64,000 nucleotides of DNA from Gordonibacter sp. 28C (GTDB taxonomy: Bacteria; Actinomycetota; Coriobacteriia; Coriobacteriales; Eggerthellaceae), in NCBI RefSeq assembly GCF_003339845.1, contig NZ_PPTR01000001.1, positions 496,001-560,000 of the forward strand. The letters are read 5' to 3'. The notes below the pieces were generated by a model that was given only the letters and a program-made list of their open reading frames with translations, did not search any database and was not told where the DNA came from. The translations under genes were made by a program, and so were the position numbers. This document shows positions 15,588-23,956 of this stretch, in pieces; within the stretch, counting starts at the first letter, position 1, and every line of letters begins with the position of its first letter.

Positions 15588-15976
15588 ATGGTCGATTCTT
15601 CCGTGAAGCTGTTCAAGAGCCAAGAGATACGTTCCGCATGGAACGAGGACGAGCAGGAGTGGTATTTCTCAGTCGTCGACGTGGTTGGTGCCTAGACGGA
15701 AAGCAAGGATCCCGCCGCCTATTGGCGCAAGCTCAAGCAGCGCTTGCTTGAAGAGGGAAATCAAACCGTGACAAATTGTCACGGTTTGAAAATGAAGGCT
15801 TCCGATGGAAAAATGCGCATGACGGACGTGGCAACTACTGAGCAAATCCTGCGCATCGTCCAGTCTACCCCCTCCAAGAAAGCCGAACCGTTCAAGCTGT
15901 GGCTTGCTCAAGTGGGCTCCGAGCGCATCGACGAGATCGTCGATCCCGAGCTCACGCTCGACCGCGCTCTTGAAAC
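15588..15976 (+). pseudogene. BRO-N domain (phage antirepressor-like) gene, nonsense mutation and 3' truncation
   Basis: ATG 15588 follows GAAGGAGGG. The frame reads VKLFKSQEIRSAWNEDE then WYFSVVDVVGA and meets TAG at 15693-15695 (codon 36). The same frame resumes with TESKDPAAYWRKLKQRL and continues through NCHGLKMKASDGK, MTDVATTEQILRIVQS and AEPFKLWLAQVG to RALETYR, the recognisable order of the BRO-N/antirepressor family. Just after RALETYR the frame runs into the antisense of the MFS gene at 15977, so the C-terminus is lost. The family is phage- or plasmid-associated. Only one base change separates TAG from a leucine codon (TTG). Confidence 0.85.
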
Positions 15977-17284
15977 CTATCGCGGGCGCGCGGGCTTCGG
16001 ATACGAGAACCAGGCCACGACCCAGGAGACCAGGATGCAACCCATCACGCAGCAGATGGTGACGGGAAAGCCTGCCGCATCGTTGACCACGCCCCATATG
16101 GCGGAGCCTATGCCGATGCCTATGTCGCTCGCCAGCAGGTACAGCGCGTTCGCGGCGCCCCAACGCTCGGGCGGCGTGTTCTTGACGGCCACTGACTGGT
16201 TGAGCGGCATGCTCACGCCCAGGCACGCGCCGTACAGGATGCCGGCCGCGTAATACGCGATCTCGCTCGCGCCGGCGGCGAAAAGCAGCGCAAAGCCGGC
16301 GAGCCCGCATGCGGTGGAGGCGGTGAACACCTTGATGGGCGCCACGCGGTCCATGAACGACTTCGACTTGAGGCGCACGGCTATCATGCTGAGAGCCGAA
16401 AGCGTGTAGAACAGGCCGGGATTGCCCACGCCGAGCGTCGTGCCGTACAGCCCAGCGAAGAAGATGCCGAACCCGAACGCGGGGCTCAGCACAAGCATCG
16501 GCAGCGCGCCGGGAAGGGCGCTCGGCTCGAATATGCGCCGCAAGCCGCGCTCGCCGCTTTCCTCCGGCTTCGCGTCCGCGGCCCTGCGCTCGCGCTCTTC
16601 GAAGAGGCGCCGGTACGCCGCGGTGGCGGGCAGACGCGAGGGATTGCGCTCGTAACGGCAGAACGCGGTGAGCACCACGCAGAGCGCGGCGATGCCCGCC
16701 AGGCCGAGATAGAGGTTGGCGGCGGGGTCGGTGTTCACCAGCAGCAATGCCAAGGCGGGGCCCACCGACATGGCTAGCGCCTGCCCCAACCCGTAATAGC
16801 CGATGCCCTCGCCCAAGCGGGATCGCGGCAGCACGTCGGCGGCTGCGGTGGCCGACGCCGTCGTGGCTGCGGAGAAGCCCACGCCCTGCACGATGCGGCA
16901 GACCACGAAAACGGTGTCGTTCGCGCTGAGGGCCGGAAGCAACGTGCCGACCAGCAGCAGCACCGCCCCGACCGCCATCACGCGCAGGCGTCCGGCGCGA
17001 TCCACGAGCGGCCCGCACACGATGCGCGCCACGGCGGCCGAGGCGGAGAACACGGCGGCGAGCGCGCCGGCGAAGGCGGCGCTGTTTCCCATGCGTGCGA
17101 GGAACACCGAGGTCCCCGAATTGAGGCCCTGTCCCACCATGAAGCAGCACAGGGTTGCCGCCACGATGGCCACGAACAAGGGCGACCAAAGGCGCTCGCG
17201 CCCGCCCGTGCGGGCTTCGGCGCGCGCTGCGGTTGCGGGGGCCTCGTTAGATTCTTCGTCGATATGCGCTGCGTCAGATGCCAT
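15977..17284 (-). CDS. Major facilitator superfamily transporter
   Basis: Inner-membrane secondary transporter of 435 residues with about 12 hydrophobic segments after a 30-residue charged N-terminus (EARTGGRERLW). The A-like loop DRAGRLR after TM2 and a long charged cytoplasmic loop (RRLFEERERRAADA) between TM6 and TM7 fit the MFS fold. No substrate-defining motif is recognised; efflux-type MFS proteins look like this. Its stop is exactly where the BRO-N homology ends on the other strand, which suggests a past rearrangement that left the transporter intact. It is 65 bases downstream of ubiE/menG on the same strand. Confidence 0.88.
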   Translation of the reverse strand: MASDAAHIDEESNEAPATAARAEARTGGRERLWSPLFVAIVAATLCCFMVGQGLNSGTSVFLARMGNSAAFAGALAAVFSASAAVARIVCGPLVDRAGRLRVMAVGAVLLLVGTLLPALSANDTVFVVCRIVQGVGFSAATTASATAAADVLPRSRLGEGIGYYGLGQALAMSVGPALALLLVNTDPAANLYLGLAGIAALCVVLTAFCRYERNPSRLPATAAYRRLFEERERRAADAKPEESGERGLRRIFEPSALPGALPMLVLSPAFGFGIFFAGLYGTTLGVGNPGLFYTLSALSMIAVRLKSKSFMDRVAPIKVFTASTACGLAGFALLFAAGASEIAYYAAGILYGACLGVSMPLNQSVAVKNTPPERWGAANALYLLASDIGIGIGSAIWGVVNDAAGFPVTICCVMGCILVSWVVAWFSYPKPARPR

Positions 17285-17349
17285 GCTTCCATCTTACGCC
17301 GTCAACCGGTCGATGCATCGTACCGATTGTTTGATTTTCTCGTAGGCGT

Positions 17350-18093
17350 CTACGCAGGTTTCTTCGCCACATGCACGGCCGCGATGCCGCCGGTGTAGTT
17401 CTTCCACGTCACGTCGCAAAATCCCGCGTCCTCCATCAGCGAGGCCAGTCCCTGCTGGTCGGGAAATGCGCGTATGGAGCGCGCCAGGTACACGAACCCG
17501 TCGCGATCGCCCGTGATGAGGCCGCCCCAGAACGGTATGAGGTGCTTCAGGTAGAACGTGTACAGCGCGCGCCACACGCGGTTCGGCGGGGTGGAGAACT
17601 CCAGGCACACCAGCGAGCCGCCCGGCTTCAGCACGCGGAACATCTCGGCGAGCGCCCGGGGCCGGTCGGGCATGTTGCGTATGCCGTAGGCCATGGTGAC
17701 GGCGTCGTAGCTCGCATCGGCGTAGGGGATGTCCTGGGCGTCCACCACCTCGAAGTCGACGGGCACCCCCTCGGCCGCCCCCTCGTCGCGGTGCATGCGC
17801 GCCACGTCGAGCATCTCGGGCACCAGGTCGGTGCACTGGATATGGGCCGGGTGCTTCGCCCGGGCCACGGAGAACGTCACGTCGCCCGTTCCGCCCGCGA
17901 TGTCCAGCACGTCGTCGCCGGACCCGATGGGAGCCTGCTTCATCATGCCGGCCAGCCACACCTTGTACGCGCCGAAGCTCGACACGGCGTTGAACCGCTC
18001 GTACTTCTTCGCAATGGACGAGAATATGTCTTTTACCCGCTCGGAGGATATCTCCGCGGGTGCTTCCTTGCCGGTGGCGGTGTCGATGCTCAC
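17350..18093 (-). CDS. ubiE: Demethylmenaquinone methyltransferase (UbiE/MenG)
   Basis: SAM-dependent methylation of demethylmenaquinone, last step of menaquinone synthesis, which fits a quinone-based anaerobic respiration using the flavoproteins in this window. Reading from GTG 18093 gives 247 residues, close to the usual 230-250. Seen: FSSIAKKYERFN (family N-terminus), VLDIAGGTGDVTF (SAM motif I), DAVTMAYGIRNMPD and RVLKPGG. A longer frame to 18180 adds a stretch without family similarity. A minus-strand TATACT near 18127 may be the -10 element. Confidence 0.93.
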   Translation of the reverse strand: MSIDTATGKEAPAEISSERVKDIFSSIAKKYERFNAVSSFGAYKVWLAGMMKQAPIGSGDDVLDIAGGTGDVTFSVARAKHPAHIQCTDLVPEMLDVARMHRDEGAAEGVPVDFEVVDAQDIPYADASYDAVTMAYGIRNMPDRPRALAEMFRVLKPGGSLVCLEFSTPPNRVWRALYTFYLKHLIPFWGGLITGDRDGFVYLARSIRAFPDQQGLASLMEDAGFCDVTWKNYTGGIAAVHVAKKPA

Positions 18094-18257
18094 AGATGCT
18101 GCTCCAAAACTGAAGGTTGCCGTGCGAATAAAAGCCCAGTATACGTCACGCCGCAATCCTCGGCTCGCGTTTTCGGCCAAGAAGCACGAAGGAGCCGGAA
18201 ATACGTGCGCGAACGCTTTTTAAGTCGAACGAGCGTGGCTTTCGCGCGCATGCCTGC

Positions 18258-18267
18258 GGGGGGGGGG
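18258..18267. repeat. Run of ten G upstream of ubiE
   Basis: Homopolymer (C10 on the ubiE sense strand) in the gap between ubiE and the ATPase gene. Such runs slip during replication and are also frequent sequencing errors. Confidence 0.8.
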
Positions 18268-18276
18268 TATTCGCCC

Positions 18277-19395
18277 CTAGAAGTCGGATATGATTTCGCT
18301 GGTCTTTCGCAAGTGATCAGCCAGATAAGGGACGGCGAAACGCACAATCCCCCGCCTGGCCGGTTCGATGATGCCGCTATCGATGAGTCGCTTGCGGTAC
18401 TTCTGCGCATAGTCGTGCGTGACGCCCATGCGCTTGGCCACGTCTGCGATGCGGCTTTCGTACGGGTCTTCGGACATGGCGCTGAGAAAGCAGACATCCT
18501 TGTCCGACAGGGCGGCAAGCGTGGTCCCGCATACATCGTTTTCGAAGCTGTTTCGCGCGCTTTCAAGCGCGCTTTCAAGCGCGTCTTCGTCCACGGTGCC
18601 GTCCTCTGCCGAATACAGCACCATATTGTGCCCCACGAGCTGAAGAAGATACGGCGATCCGCAGGTCGCTTTCACCGCTTTGCGTCTAAGGTCGGAAGAA
18701 ACGTGCAGGCCAAGCCGCTCGAACGCTTTCATGAAGAACGCGTCGGTTTCAGCCGGTGCCAAGGGCTCCAACGACATTTTGCTCGCACGGTTCAGAAACG
18801 TGAGAACGCGGTCGTTCAGCGTAGCCGAAACCGCTCCTGGCAATCCGGCCATGACAAGCGCGATATCCGCCTGCTTGCCGACAAGCTCCTGATAAGCTGC
18901 AACGAGCTGGCGAACCCGAGGATCGTTTCCCTGTATTTCGTCAATAAGCACGAGAACGCCTTTTCCCTGCTGCGCCAGTGCGTCGCAGAGGTGGGAAAGC
19001 TTGTAGTGGAAGCTCTTCGATTCCTGGGTGCTTCTGCTGAATTGGAGCCCCGCCGAAAAACCTAAAGCCCCAATGTTCCCACCCGTGAGGTGCGCTGTCT
19101 TCTCCTTGATGTAACGCTCGCCGTCGTCCTGTATTTTCTCGACGATTCGGTCGAGCATGTCTTCGATTGCGATGGTGGGGCTTGCCACCACGAACCCTTT
19201 GGCTCGAGCGCGATCCGCGAGCTCCCAAAGAAGGACCGTCTTCCCCGATCCTCTTTGCCCTAACAGAAGCGTTGCCCTGCTCCGGCTGCCGGGTGGCTCT
19301 TCGAGCCCGGCGAGCATGGCGGAAACAACGTCGCTTCTGCCAACGAGGCAGCTCGGGCGGTTGCCGAATGCCGGAGAGAATACCGTGTCTTTCAT
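18277..19395 (-). CDS. AAA/STAND-type ATPase with C-terminal winged helix
   Basis: A 372-residue cytoplasmic P-loop protein. Walker A is GQRGSGKT (residues about 46-53), Walker B is LVLIDEIQ (about 148-155), and MAGLPG resembles sensor 1. The C-terminal 80 residues (SDKDVCFLSAM through DYAQKYRKRLIDSGII) look like a winged helix. This arrangement matches the archaeal-ATPase/ORC-like ATP-binding family often called by domain only. ATG 19395 is preceded by AGGAAAGG. No neighbour indicates its job; DNA-linked or signalling roles are possible. A 12-base tandem repeat near 18553-18590 encodes ESALESA. Confidence 0.75.
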   Translation of the reverse strand: MKDTVFSPAFGNRPSCLVGRSDVVSAMLAGLEEPPGSRSRATLLLGQRGSGKTVLLWELADRARAKGFVVASPTIAIEDMLDRIVEKIQDDGERYIKEKTAHLTGGNIGALGFSAGLQFSRSTQESKSFHYKLSHLCDALAQQGKGVLVLIDEIQGNDPRVRQLVAAYQELVGKQADIALVMAGLPGAVSATLNDRVLTFLNRASKMSLEPLAPAETDAFFMKAFERLGLHVSSDLRRKAVKATCGSPYLLQLVGHNMVLYSAEDGTVDEDALESALESARNSFENDVCGTTLAALSDKDVCFLSAMSEDPYESRIADVAKRMGVTHDYAQKYRKRLIDSGIIEPARRGIVRFAVPYLADHLRKTSEIISDF

Positions 19396-19658
19396 ACAGG
19401 GCCCTTTCCTTTTTTTCCTATTCTTTCTCTTTTTTCCTCTATTGTCAACGGGCGCATGCGAATCCTTGTCTTGCACGGCTTTGGAGCAATGGCCACGGTG
19501 AACTGCGGGAAGGCCGCCCGTGCGCGCCGTCTCGTTCTTGGCGGGCGCTCTGCTCCAGGTGGATTTTCGTCAACGCGGGGCAGAAGATCGTGGCAAACCG
19601 CCGAAGAAGCCTTACCATGGTGTCGACACATTTCTTCATACACGTAGAGGAGACCTCC

Positions 19659-21002
19659 ATGCTTTCCGAGCGCATGCTTTCGCGCCTGATCCACTCCATG
19701 ACCAAACGGGAGCTGACCCTGAAGCCCACCGACGAGACGATGATGCCCCCGGCGGAACCTGGGCAGAAATACATGCTCTACCTGCACGTACCTTTTTGCG
19801 AGCGCCTGTGCCCGTACTGCAGCTTCAACCGCTACCCGTTCCGCGAGGACGTCGCCAAGCCCTATTTCGCGAACATGCGCAAAGAGATGATGATGCTGAA
19901 AGACCTGGGCTACGACTTCGAGAGCATCTACGTGGGCGGCGGCACGCCCACCGTCATGATCGACGAGTTGTGCGAGACGCTCGACATGGCCCGCGACAAC
20001 TTCGACATTCGGGAAGTGGCGTCCGAGACCAACCCGAACCACCTGACGCAACCGTGGCTCGACAAGCTGCACGGCCGCGTGCAGCGCCTGAGCGTGGGCG
20101 TGCAGAGCTTCGACAACGACCTGCTCAAACAGATGGACCGCTACGAGAAGTACGGCAGCGGCGAGGAGATCCTCGAGCGCATCGCCGAGGCCGAGCCGTA
20201 CTTCGACTCGCTGAACGTGGACATGATCTTCAACTTCCCCTCGCAGACCGAGGACGTGCTCATGGCCGACTTGGAGAAGATCGCGCTGTGCGGTTGCCGC
20301 CAGACCACGTTCTCGCCGCTGTACGTGTCGTCCGCCACGACGCGCAAGATGGCCGCCACGCTGGGCAAGGTGGACTACGACCGCGAGTACCGCTACTACC
20401 AGATCCTCGACGGGGTGCTGGCCGGCGGCGACGATCCGCTGTTCGAGCGCACCACGCTGTGGACGTTCACGCGCGAAGGCCAGCAGGAGGGCGCCTCGCT
20501 TTGCGGCTTCGAGAACTCAAAGCCGCAGATCGAAGAGTACCAGGTGAACTACGACGAGTACCCGGCCATCGGCAGCGGCTCCATCACGCACCTGAACGGC
20601 TGCTTGTACGTGAACAACTTCAGCATCAAGGATTACAACGCCGCCATCGAGAGCGGGCGCATGTCCATCATGGGCAAGACGGTGATGAGCGAGCGCGACC
20701 TCATGCGCTACCGCTTCCTGCTCGACCTGTACAAGCTGCGCCTGGACAAGCGGGCCTTCGAGCGCGATTTCGGCTGCAGCGTGGAGACCGGTCTTCCCTT
20801 GGAGATGGCCTTCATGCGCCTGAACAGGGCGTTCGCAACTGACAACGAGGAAGAGCTCACGCTCACGCCGAAGGGCCGCTACCTCACCGTCGTCATGTAC
20901 CGCCAGTTCCTCAGCGGCATGAACAACCTGCGCGACCAAGCGCGGGCCGCTCTCACGGGGGCGGAGCGCGAGCTGCTCTTCGGCGACGGGTGTCCGGCGT
21001 AG
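19659..21002 (+). CDS. Radical SAM protein of the HemN/coproporphyrinogen III oxidase-like family
   Basis: A 447-residue cytoplasmic enzyme. CERLCPYC (residues about 47-54) is the CxxxCxxC iron-sulfur motif of radical SAM enzymes, preceded by LYLHVPFC as in HemN relatives. VGGGTPTVM and QRLSVGVQSFD are typical of the HemN branch, and residues 330-447 form a C-terminal HemN-like helical domain. ATG 19659 has TAGAGGAGA upstream. The branch includes true coproporphyrinogen dehydrogenases, HemW chaperones and heme-degrading enzymes; without neighbours in a heme pathway I cannot choose, and the call stays at family level. Confidence 0.85.
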   Translation: MLSERMLSRLIHSMTKRELTLKPTDETMMPPAEPGQKYMLYLHVPFCERLCPYCSFNRYPFREDVAKPYFANMRKEMMMLKDLGYDFESIYVGGGTPTVMIDELCETLDMARDNFDIREVASETNPNHLTQPWLDKLHGRVQRLSVGVQSFDNDLLKQMDRYEKYGSGEEILERIAEAEPYFDSLNVDMIFNFPSQTEDVLMADLEKIALCGCRQTTFSPLYVSSATTRKMAATLGKVDYDREYRYYQILDGVLAGGDDPLFERTTLWTFTREGQQEGASLCGFENSKPQIEEYQVNYDEYPAIGSGSITHLNGCLYVNNFSIKDYNAAIESGRMSIMGKTVMSERDLMRYRFLLDLYKLRLDKRAFERDFGCSVETGLPLEMAFMRLNRAFATDNEEELTLTPKGRYLTVVMYRQFLSGMNNLRDQARAALTGAERELLFGDGCPA

Positions 21003-21242
21003 GCACGGCCGCCGAGCCCGCCGAGCCTCCCTTCGCCTCCCGCATGGGCGCGGCCATCCAACCCGCTGCCGCGCCCGTCGCGCCCCCTTTGCCTCCCCGT
21101 GCGCCGCGCCCTCCTAAACCGGCGGTGAACTCGCACGCCCGTCCTTCCCTCACGCCGATTGCCCTGTGTGCTTTCGCCGGAGAGGGGGCCGGGAATGCTA
21201 TGATACGCAGCACACGATTAATCGGGAGATAGGCGGGCCATC
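21003..21242. other. Intergenic region before the amidohydrolase
   Basis: Proline-coding open frames occur but lack support. TATGAT near 21199 is a plausible -10 element for the gene at 21243, with GGGAGATAGG as its ribosome-binding site. Confidence 0.4.
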
Positions 21243-22598
21243 ATGCTGTTGTGCGCACAATACATTCTTCCCATCACCTCCGAACCGTTCCAGGGCGGCG
21301 CCGTGCTCGTGCGCGACGGCCGCATCCGCGATATCGGCACCGTCGATATGCTGAAGCTTCGCTACCCCGACGAGGAGATCGTCGACTACGGCCTGGCCGC
21401 GCTCATGCCCGGCTTGGTCGACCTTCACACCCACTTGGAGAACTCCGTCATGCGCGGCATCGTGCACGACGTGCCCTACACCACGTGGATCACGTCCATG
21501 TTGGAGAAGAGCGCGAGGATGGACGTGGGCGATTGGTACGACTCCGCCATCCTGGGCGGCCTCGAGGCGCTTTCGAGCGGCATCACCTGCGTAGCCGACA
21601 TCACCACCACGGGCGCGGCCTGCACGGCCACGCAGAAGCTGGGCATGCGCTCGGTCATCTACCGCGAGGTGGGCGCCATGGACAAGCGGCGCGTCGACTA
21701 CGCCATGCGCGTGGCCGAGAACGACATCATGCATTGGCGCGAGGAGGTCGACTCGTCCCGCATCACCATCGGCATGGCGCCGGCCGCCATGTACGCGTGC
21801 CACCCCTCCGTGTTCGGCAAGGTGTCCGAGTTCGCCCGCCGCGAGAACGCGCCGGTGGCCATGCACATGGCCGGCAACCGCGAGGAGTACAATTTCATCA
21901 AGTACGGCTCGTCGCCGTTCTCGGTTCACACCATGGACCAGAAGCGCGGCTACGTGGAGATCCCGCCGTGGCTGCCCACAGGCACGACGCCCGTGCGCTA
22001 CGCCCTGAACTGGGGGGCGTTCGAGTCGGACAACGTGCTGGCCATCCACTGCGTGCACGTGGACGACGAGGACGTGAAGAAGCTCAAGGAATACGACGTG
22101 GCCGTGGCCGTGTGCCCGCGCTGCAACGCCCAGCTGGGCATGGGCGTGGCGCCGCTCACGGAGTTCTTGCGCGCCGGCCTGCGCACCGGCATCGGCACCG
22201 ACTCTCCGGCCGCCACCGACTCCACCGACCTGCTCGCCGAGATGCGCATCGGCATGTTGGTGCAACGCGCCGTGAACGTGGGCCAGTTCCTGGATTCGGC
22301 CACCATGCTGGAGATGGCCACCATCGGCGGCGCCCGCGCGCTCAAGCTGGACGACAAGATAGGCTCGCTCGACATCGGCAAGCGCGCCGACATCGTGGCC
22401 GTGGACCTGTCCGGCTCGCACCAGACGCCCACGACCGACCCCGTGTCGGCCGTGGTGAACACGTGCAGCGGGGCCGACGTGCTCATGACCATGGTGGACG
22501 GCGTGACGCTGTACGAGAAGAGCAGATGGCACGTGGACGTGGAAGTGGCGAAGAACATCGCCCGCGTCATCGAAATCCGAGGAAAACTGAGGATGTAG
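21243..22598 (+). CDS. Metal-dependent amidohydrolase, atrazine chlorohydrolase/MtaD-SsnA-like
   Basis: A 451-residue cytoplasmic TIM-barrel hydrolase, probably a deaminase of nucleoside-like or heterocyclic substrates. Seen: the first metal pair in LVDLHTHLENS, a later HMAGNREEY (third His), AIHCVHVDDED (fourth His) and IGTDSPAATDS (metal-binding Asp), then IGSLDIGKRADIVAVDL closing the small beta domain. The order matches 5-methylthioadenosine/S-adenosylhomocysteine deaminases and chlorohydrolases; the substrate cannot be read. It is followed after 4 bases by a small membrane protein that is probably in the same transcript. Confidence 0.88.
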   Translation: MLLCAQYILPITSEPFQGGAVLVRDGRIRDIGTVDMLKLRYPDEEIVDYGLAALMPGLVDLHTHLENSVMRGIVHDVPYTTWITSMLEKSARMDVGDWYDSAILGGLEALSSGITCVADITTTGAACTATQKLGMRSVIYREVGAMDKRRVDYAMRVAENDIMHWREEVDSSRITIGMAPAAMYACHPSVFGKVSEFARRENAPVAMHMAGNREEYNFIKYGSSPFSVHTMDQKRGYVEIPPWLPTGTTPVRYALNWGAFESDNVLAIHCVHVDDEDVKKLKEYDVAVAVCPRCNAQLGMGVAPLTEFLRAGLRTGIGTDSPAATDSTDLLAEMRIGMLVQRAVNVGQFLDSATMLEMATIGGARALKLDDKIGSLDIGKRADIVAVDLSGSHQTPTTDPVSAVVNTCSGADVLMTMVDGVTLYEKSRWHVDVEVAKNIARVIEIRGKLRM

Positions 22599-22602
22599 GG
22601 CA

Positions 22603-22803
22603 ATGGCTAAGCAGCAAAAGTCGGTGGCAAAGCAGAAGAGCGAGCGCATAAAAGCGGCCCAGGAACGCGAGGCCCGCGCGAAAGAGCAGCGCGAGCGCGC
22701 CGCGAGGACGAAGCGGATATTCACGGTGGTCATCTGCGTCATACTCGTGCTGGCTCTGGGCATTCCCACGATGGCCCTCATGGTGATGGGCGGCGGATCG
22801 TAG
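22603..22803 (+). CDS. Small single-pass membrane protein
   Basis: 66 residues: a highly charged Lys/Arg/Glu helix (1-36), then one membrane segment (about 38-60, IFTVVICVILVLALGIP) and a short Gly-rich tail. There is no signal cleavage site, so it is likely anchored with the charged helix in the cytoplasm. It starts 4 bases after the amidohydrolase stop with only a weak ribosome-binding site, suggesting coupling. I do not recognise a family. Confidence 0.65.
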   Translation: MAKQQKSVAKQKSERIKAAQEREARAKEQRERAARTKRIFTVVICVILVLALGIPTMALMVMGGGS

Positions 22804-22856
22804 GGCGCGGATGCTCCGTCCATTGCGCCGGCTTGAGAAAATCTCGCCGGTTTGTT

Positions 22857-22963
22857 CGTAGGGGCGCTCTCCAGAGCGCCCGCTCGCGCGGAGCGCGAGA
22901 ACGCGAGTATCGGCTGCTTTTCCGGCTTCGCCGGAACGGGCGCTCTGGAGAGCCCTTCCTACG
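22857..22963. repeat. Palindromic repeat family 2, inverted pair
   Basis: Two roughly 46-base units in opposite orientation. Each has a GTAGG-type end, a hairpin (GGGCGCTCT/AGAGCGCCC) and a second smaller hairpin (TTCCGGC/GCCGGAA in the right unit). Other copies are at 25301-25404 and 35917-35960. Confidence 0.88.
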
Positions 22964-23032
22964 AAGGGCGTGCGCGCCTGCTCGGAGCGCCGTTCAATCC
23001 CTTGTTTTTTCTGTAGAGCGCTCGCGGCTGCC

Positions 23033-23061
23033 TTGCCCGAACGCGTTTGTGCTACTATGAA
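23033..23061 (+). promoter_or_regulatory. Promoter of tatB-tatC
   Basis: TTGCCC (23033-23038), 17 bases, TATGAA (23056-23061), about 60 bases before the tatB start. Confidence 0.6.
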
Positions 23062-23119
23062 TCGTTGCCGCGCGGGGCGCGGCTGACACGTTGAGAGACA
23101 CCGCGCAAAGGGGTTTGCT

Positions 23120-23953
23120 TTGTTTGGTATAGGTCCATTTGAGTTTTTCCTCATCCTGCTGTTCGGGTTCCTCATCTTCGGACCCGACAAGCTGCCGGCC
23201 ATGGCGAAGACGCTGGGCAAGGCCATCGCGAAATTCAGGAGCGCTCAAGAGGAGATGAACAAGGTCATCAAGACGGAAGTCTACGACCCGAACTCCGACG
23301 AGCCGTTCAAGAACCCGCTGGACGCCCTGTCAAAGGTGGGCGACACGGCGAAGAACGCCGTGAAGGACGACGGGAAGCAGGAGAGCTTCTCGGAGCGCAA
23401 AGCCCGCTACGACAAGGAGCGCGCCGCCAAGAAGGCCGAAGAGGCCAAACTGGGCGCCGCTGCCGCGACCACGGCCGTCGCCGGTGCCGCGGCGGCGACC
23501 GCGGCGAAGCCGGCAGCCGCGACCGCGAAGGACGATGCGACGAAGCCGGCCGATCAGGCTCCGGCGAAGGCGAAGCCCTCGGCCGACGAGCTGTACGGCA
23601 CGAAGCCCGTGGCCAAGAAGGCCGCTGCGGCCAAGACGACGGCCGCCGCGACGGCTTCCAAGGCAGGGACCGATCCCGCAACGGCGAACGCCTCCGCGGA
23701 TGAGGCCGCGACCGCGAAACCGGTGGCGACCAAGACTGCGGCTGCGAAACCCGCCGCTTCAAAAACCGCGGCCGCGAAGCCGGCTGCCGCCAAAGCCTCT
23801 GCTGCGAAACCCGCCGCCAAGACGGATGCCGAAAAGGCCGCCGCCCGTTCGGCCGCGGCGAAGAAGGCCGCCGCGACGCGCGCCGCCAAGAAGAAGGCCG
23901 CCGAAGAGGCGGCCAAGATCGCGCCCACGACGACGAACGAGAAGGGGGAATAG
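23120..23953 (+). CDS. tatB: Twin-arginine translocase subunit TatA/TatB
   Basis: Membrane subunit of the Tat pathway, which exports folded, cofactor-bearing proteins such as the flavoproteins encoded at 27226, 28989 and 60604. The N-terminus FGIGPFEFFLILLFGFLIFG, then PDKLP, is the Tat membrane helix and hinge; the Glu at position 8 favours TatB over TatA. The start is TTG 23120 with AAAGGGG upstream. At 277 residues it is far longer than usual (about 90-170) because of an Ala/Lys/Thr-rich tail (residues about 95-277) with repeated AAKPA units. tatC follows after 3 bases. Confidence 0.9.
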   Translation: MFGIGPFEFFLILLFGFLIFGPDKLPAMAKTLGKAIAKFRSAQEEMNKVIKTEVYDPNSDEPFKNPLDALSKVGDTAKNAVKDDGKQESFSERKARYDKERAAKKAEEAKLGAAAATTAVAGAAAATAAKPAAATAKDDATKPADQAPAKAKPSADELYGTKPVAKKAAAAKTTAAATASKAGTDPATANASADEAATAKPVATKTAAAKPAASKTAAAKPAAAKASAAKPAAKTDAEKAAARSAAAKKAAATRAAKKKAAEEAAKIAPTTTNEKGE

Positions 23954-23956
23954 CTC

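Noticed and set aside
18553-18590. 12-base tandem repeat as a CRISPR-like or regulatory array
   Set aside because: Only about two and a half units, in frame inside the ATPase gene; no spacers.
20990-21232. 80-codon Pro/Ala-rich open frame after the radical SAM gene
   Set aside because: Composition follows C-rich DNA; no start signal.
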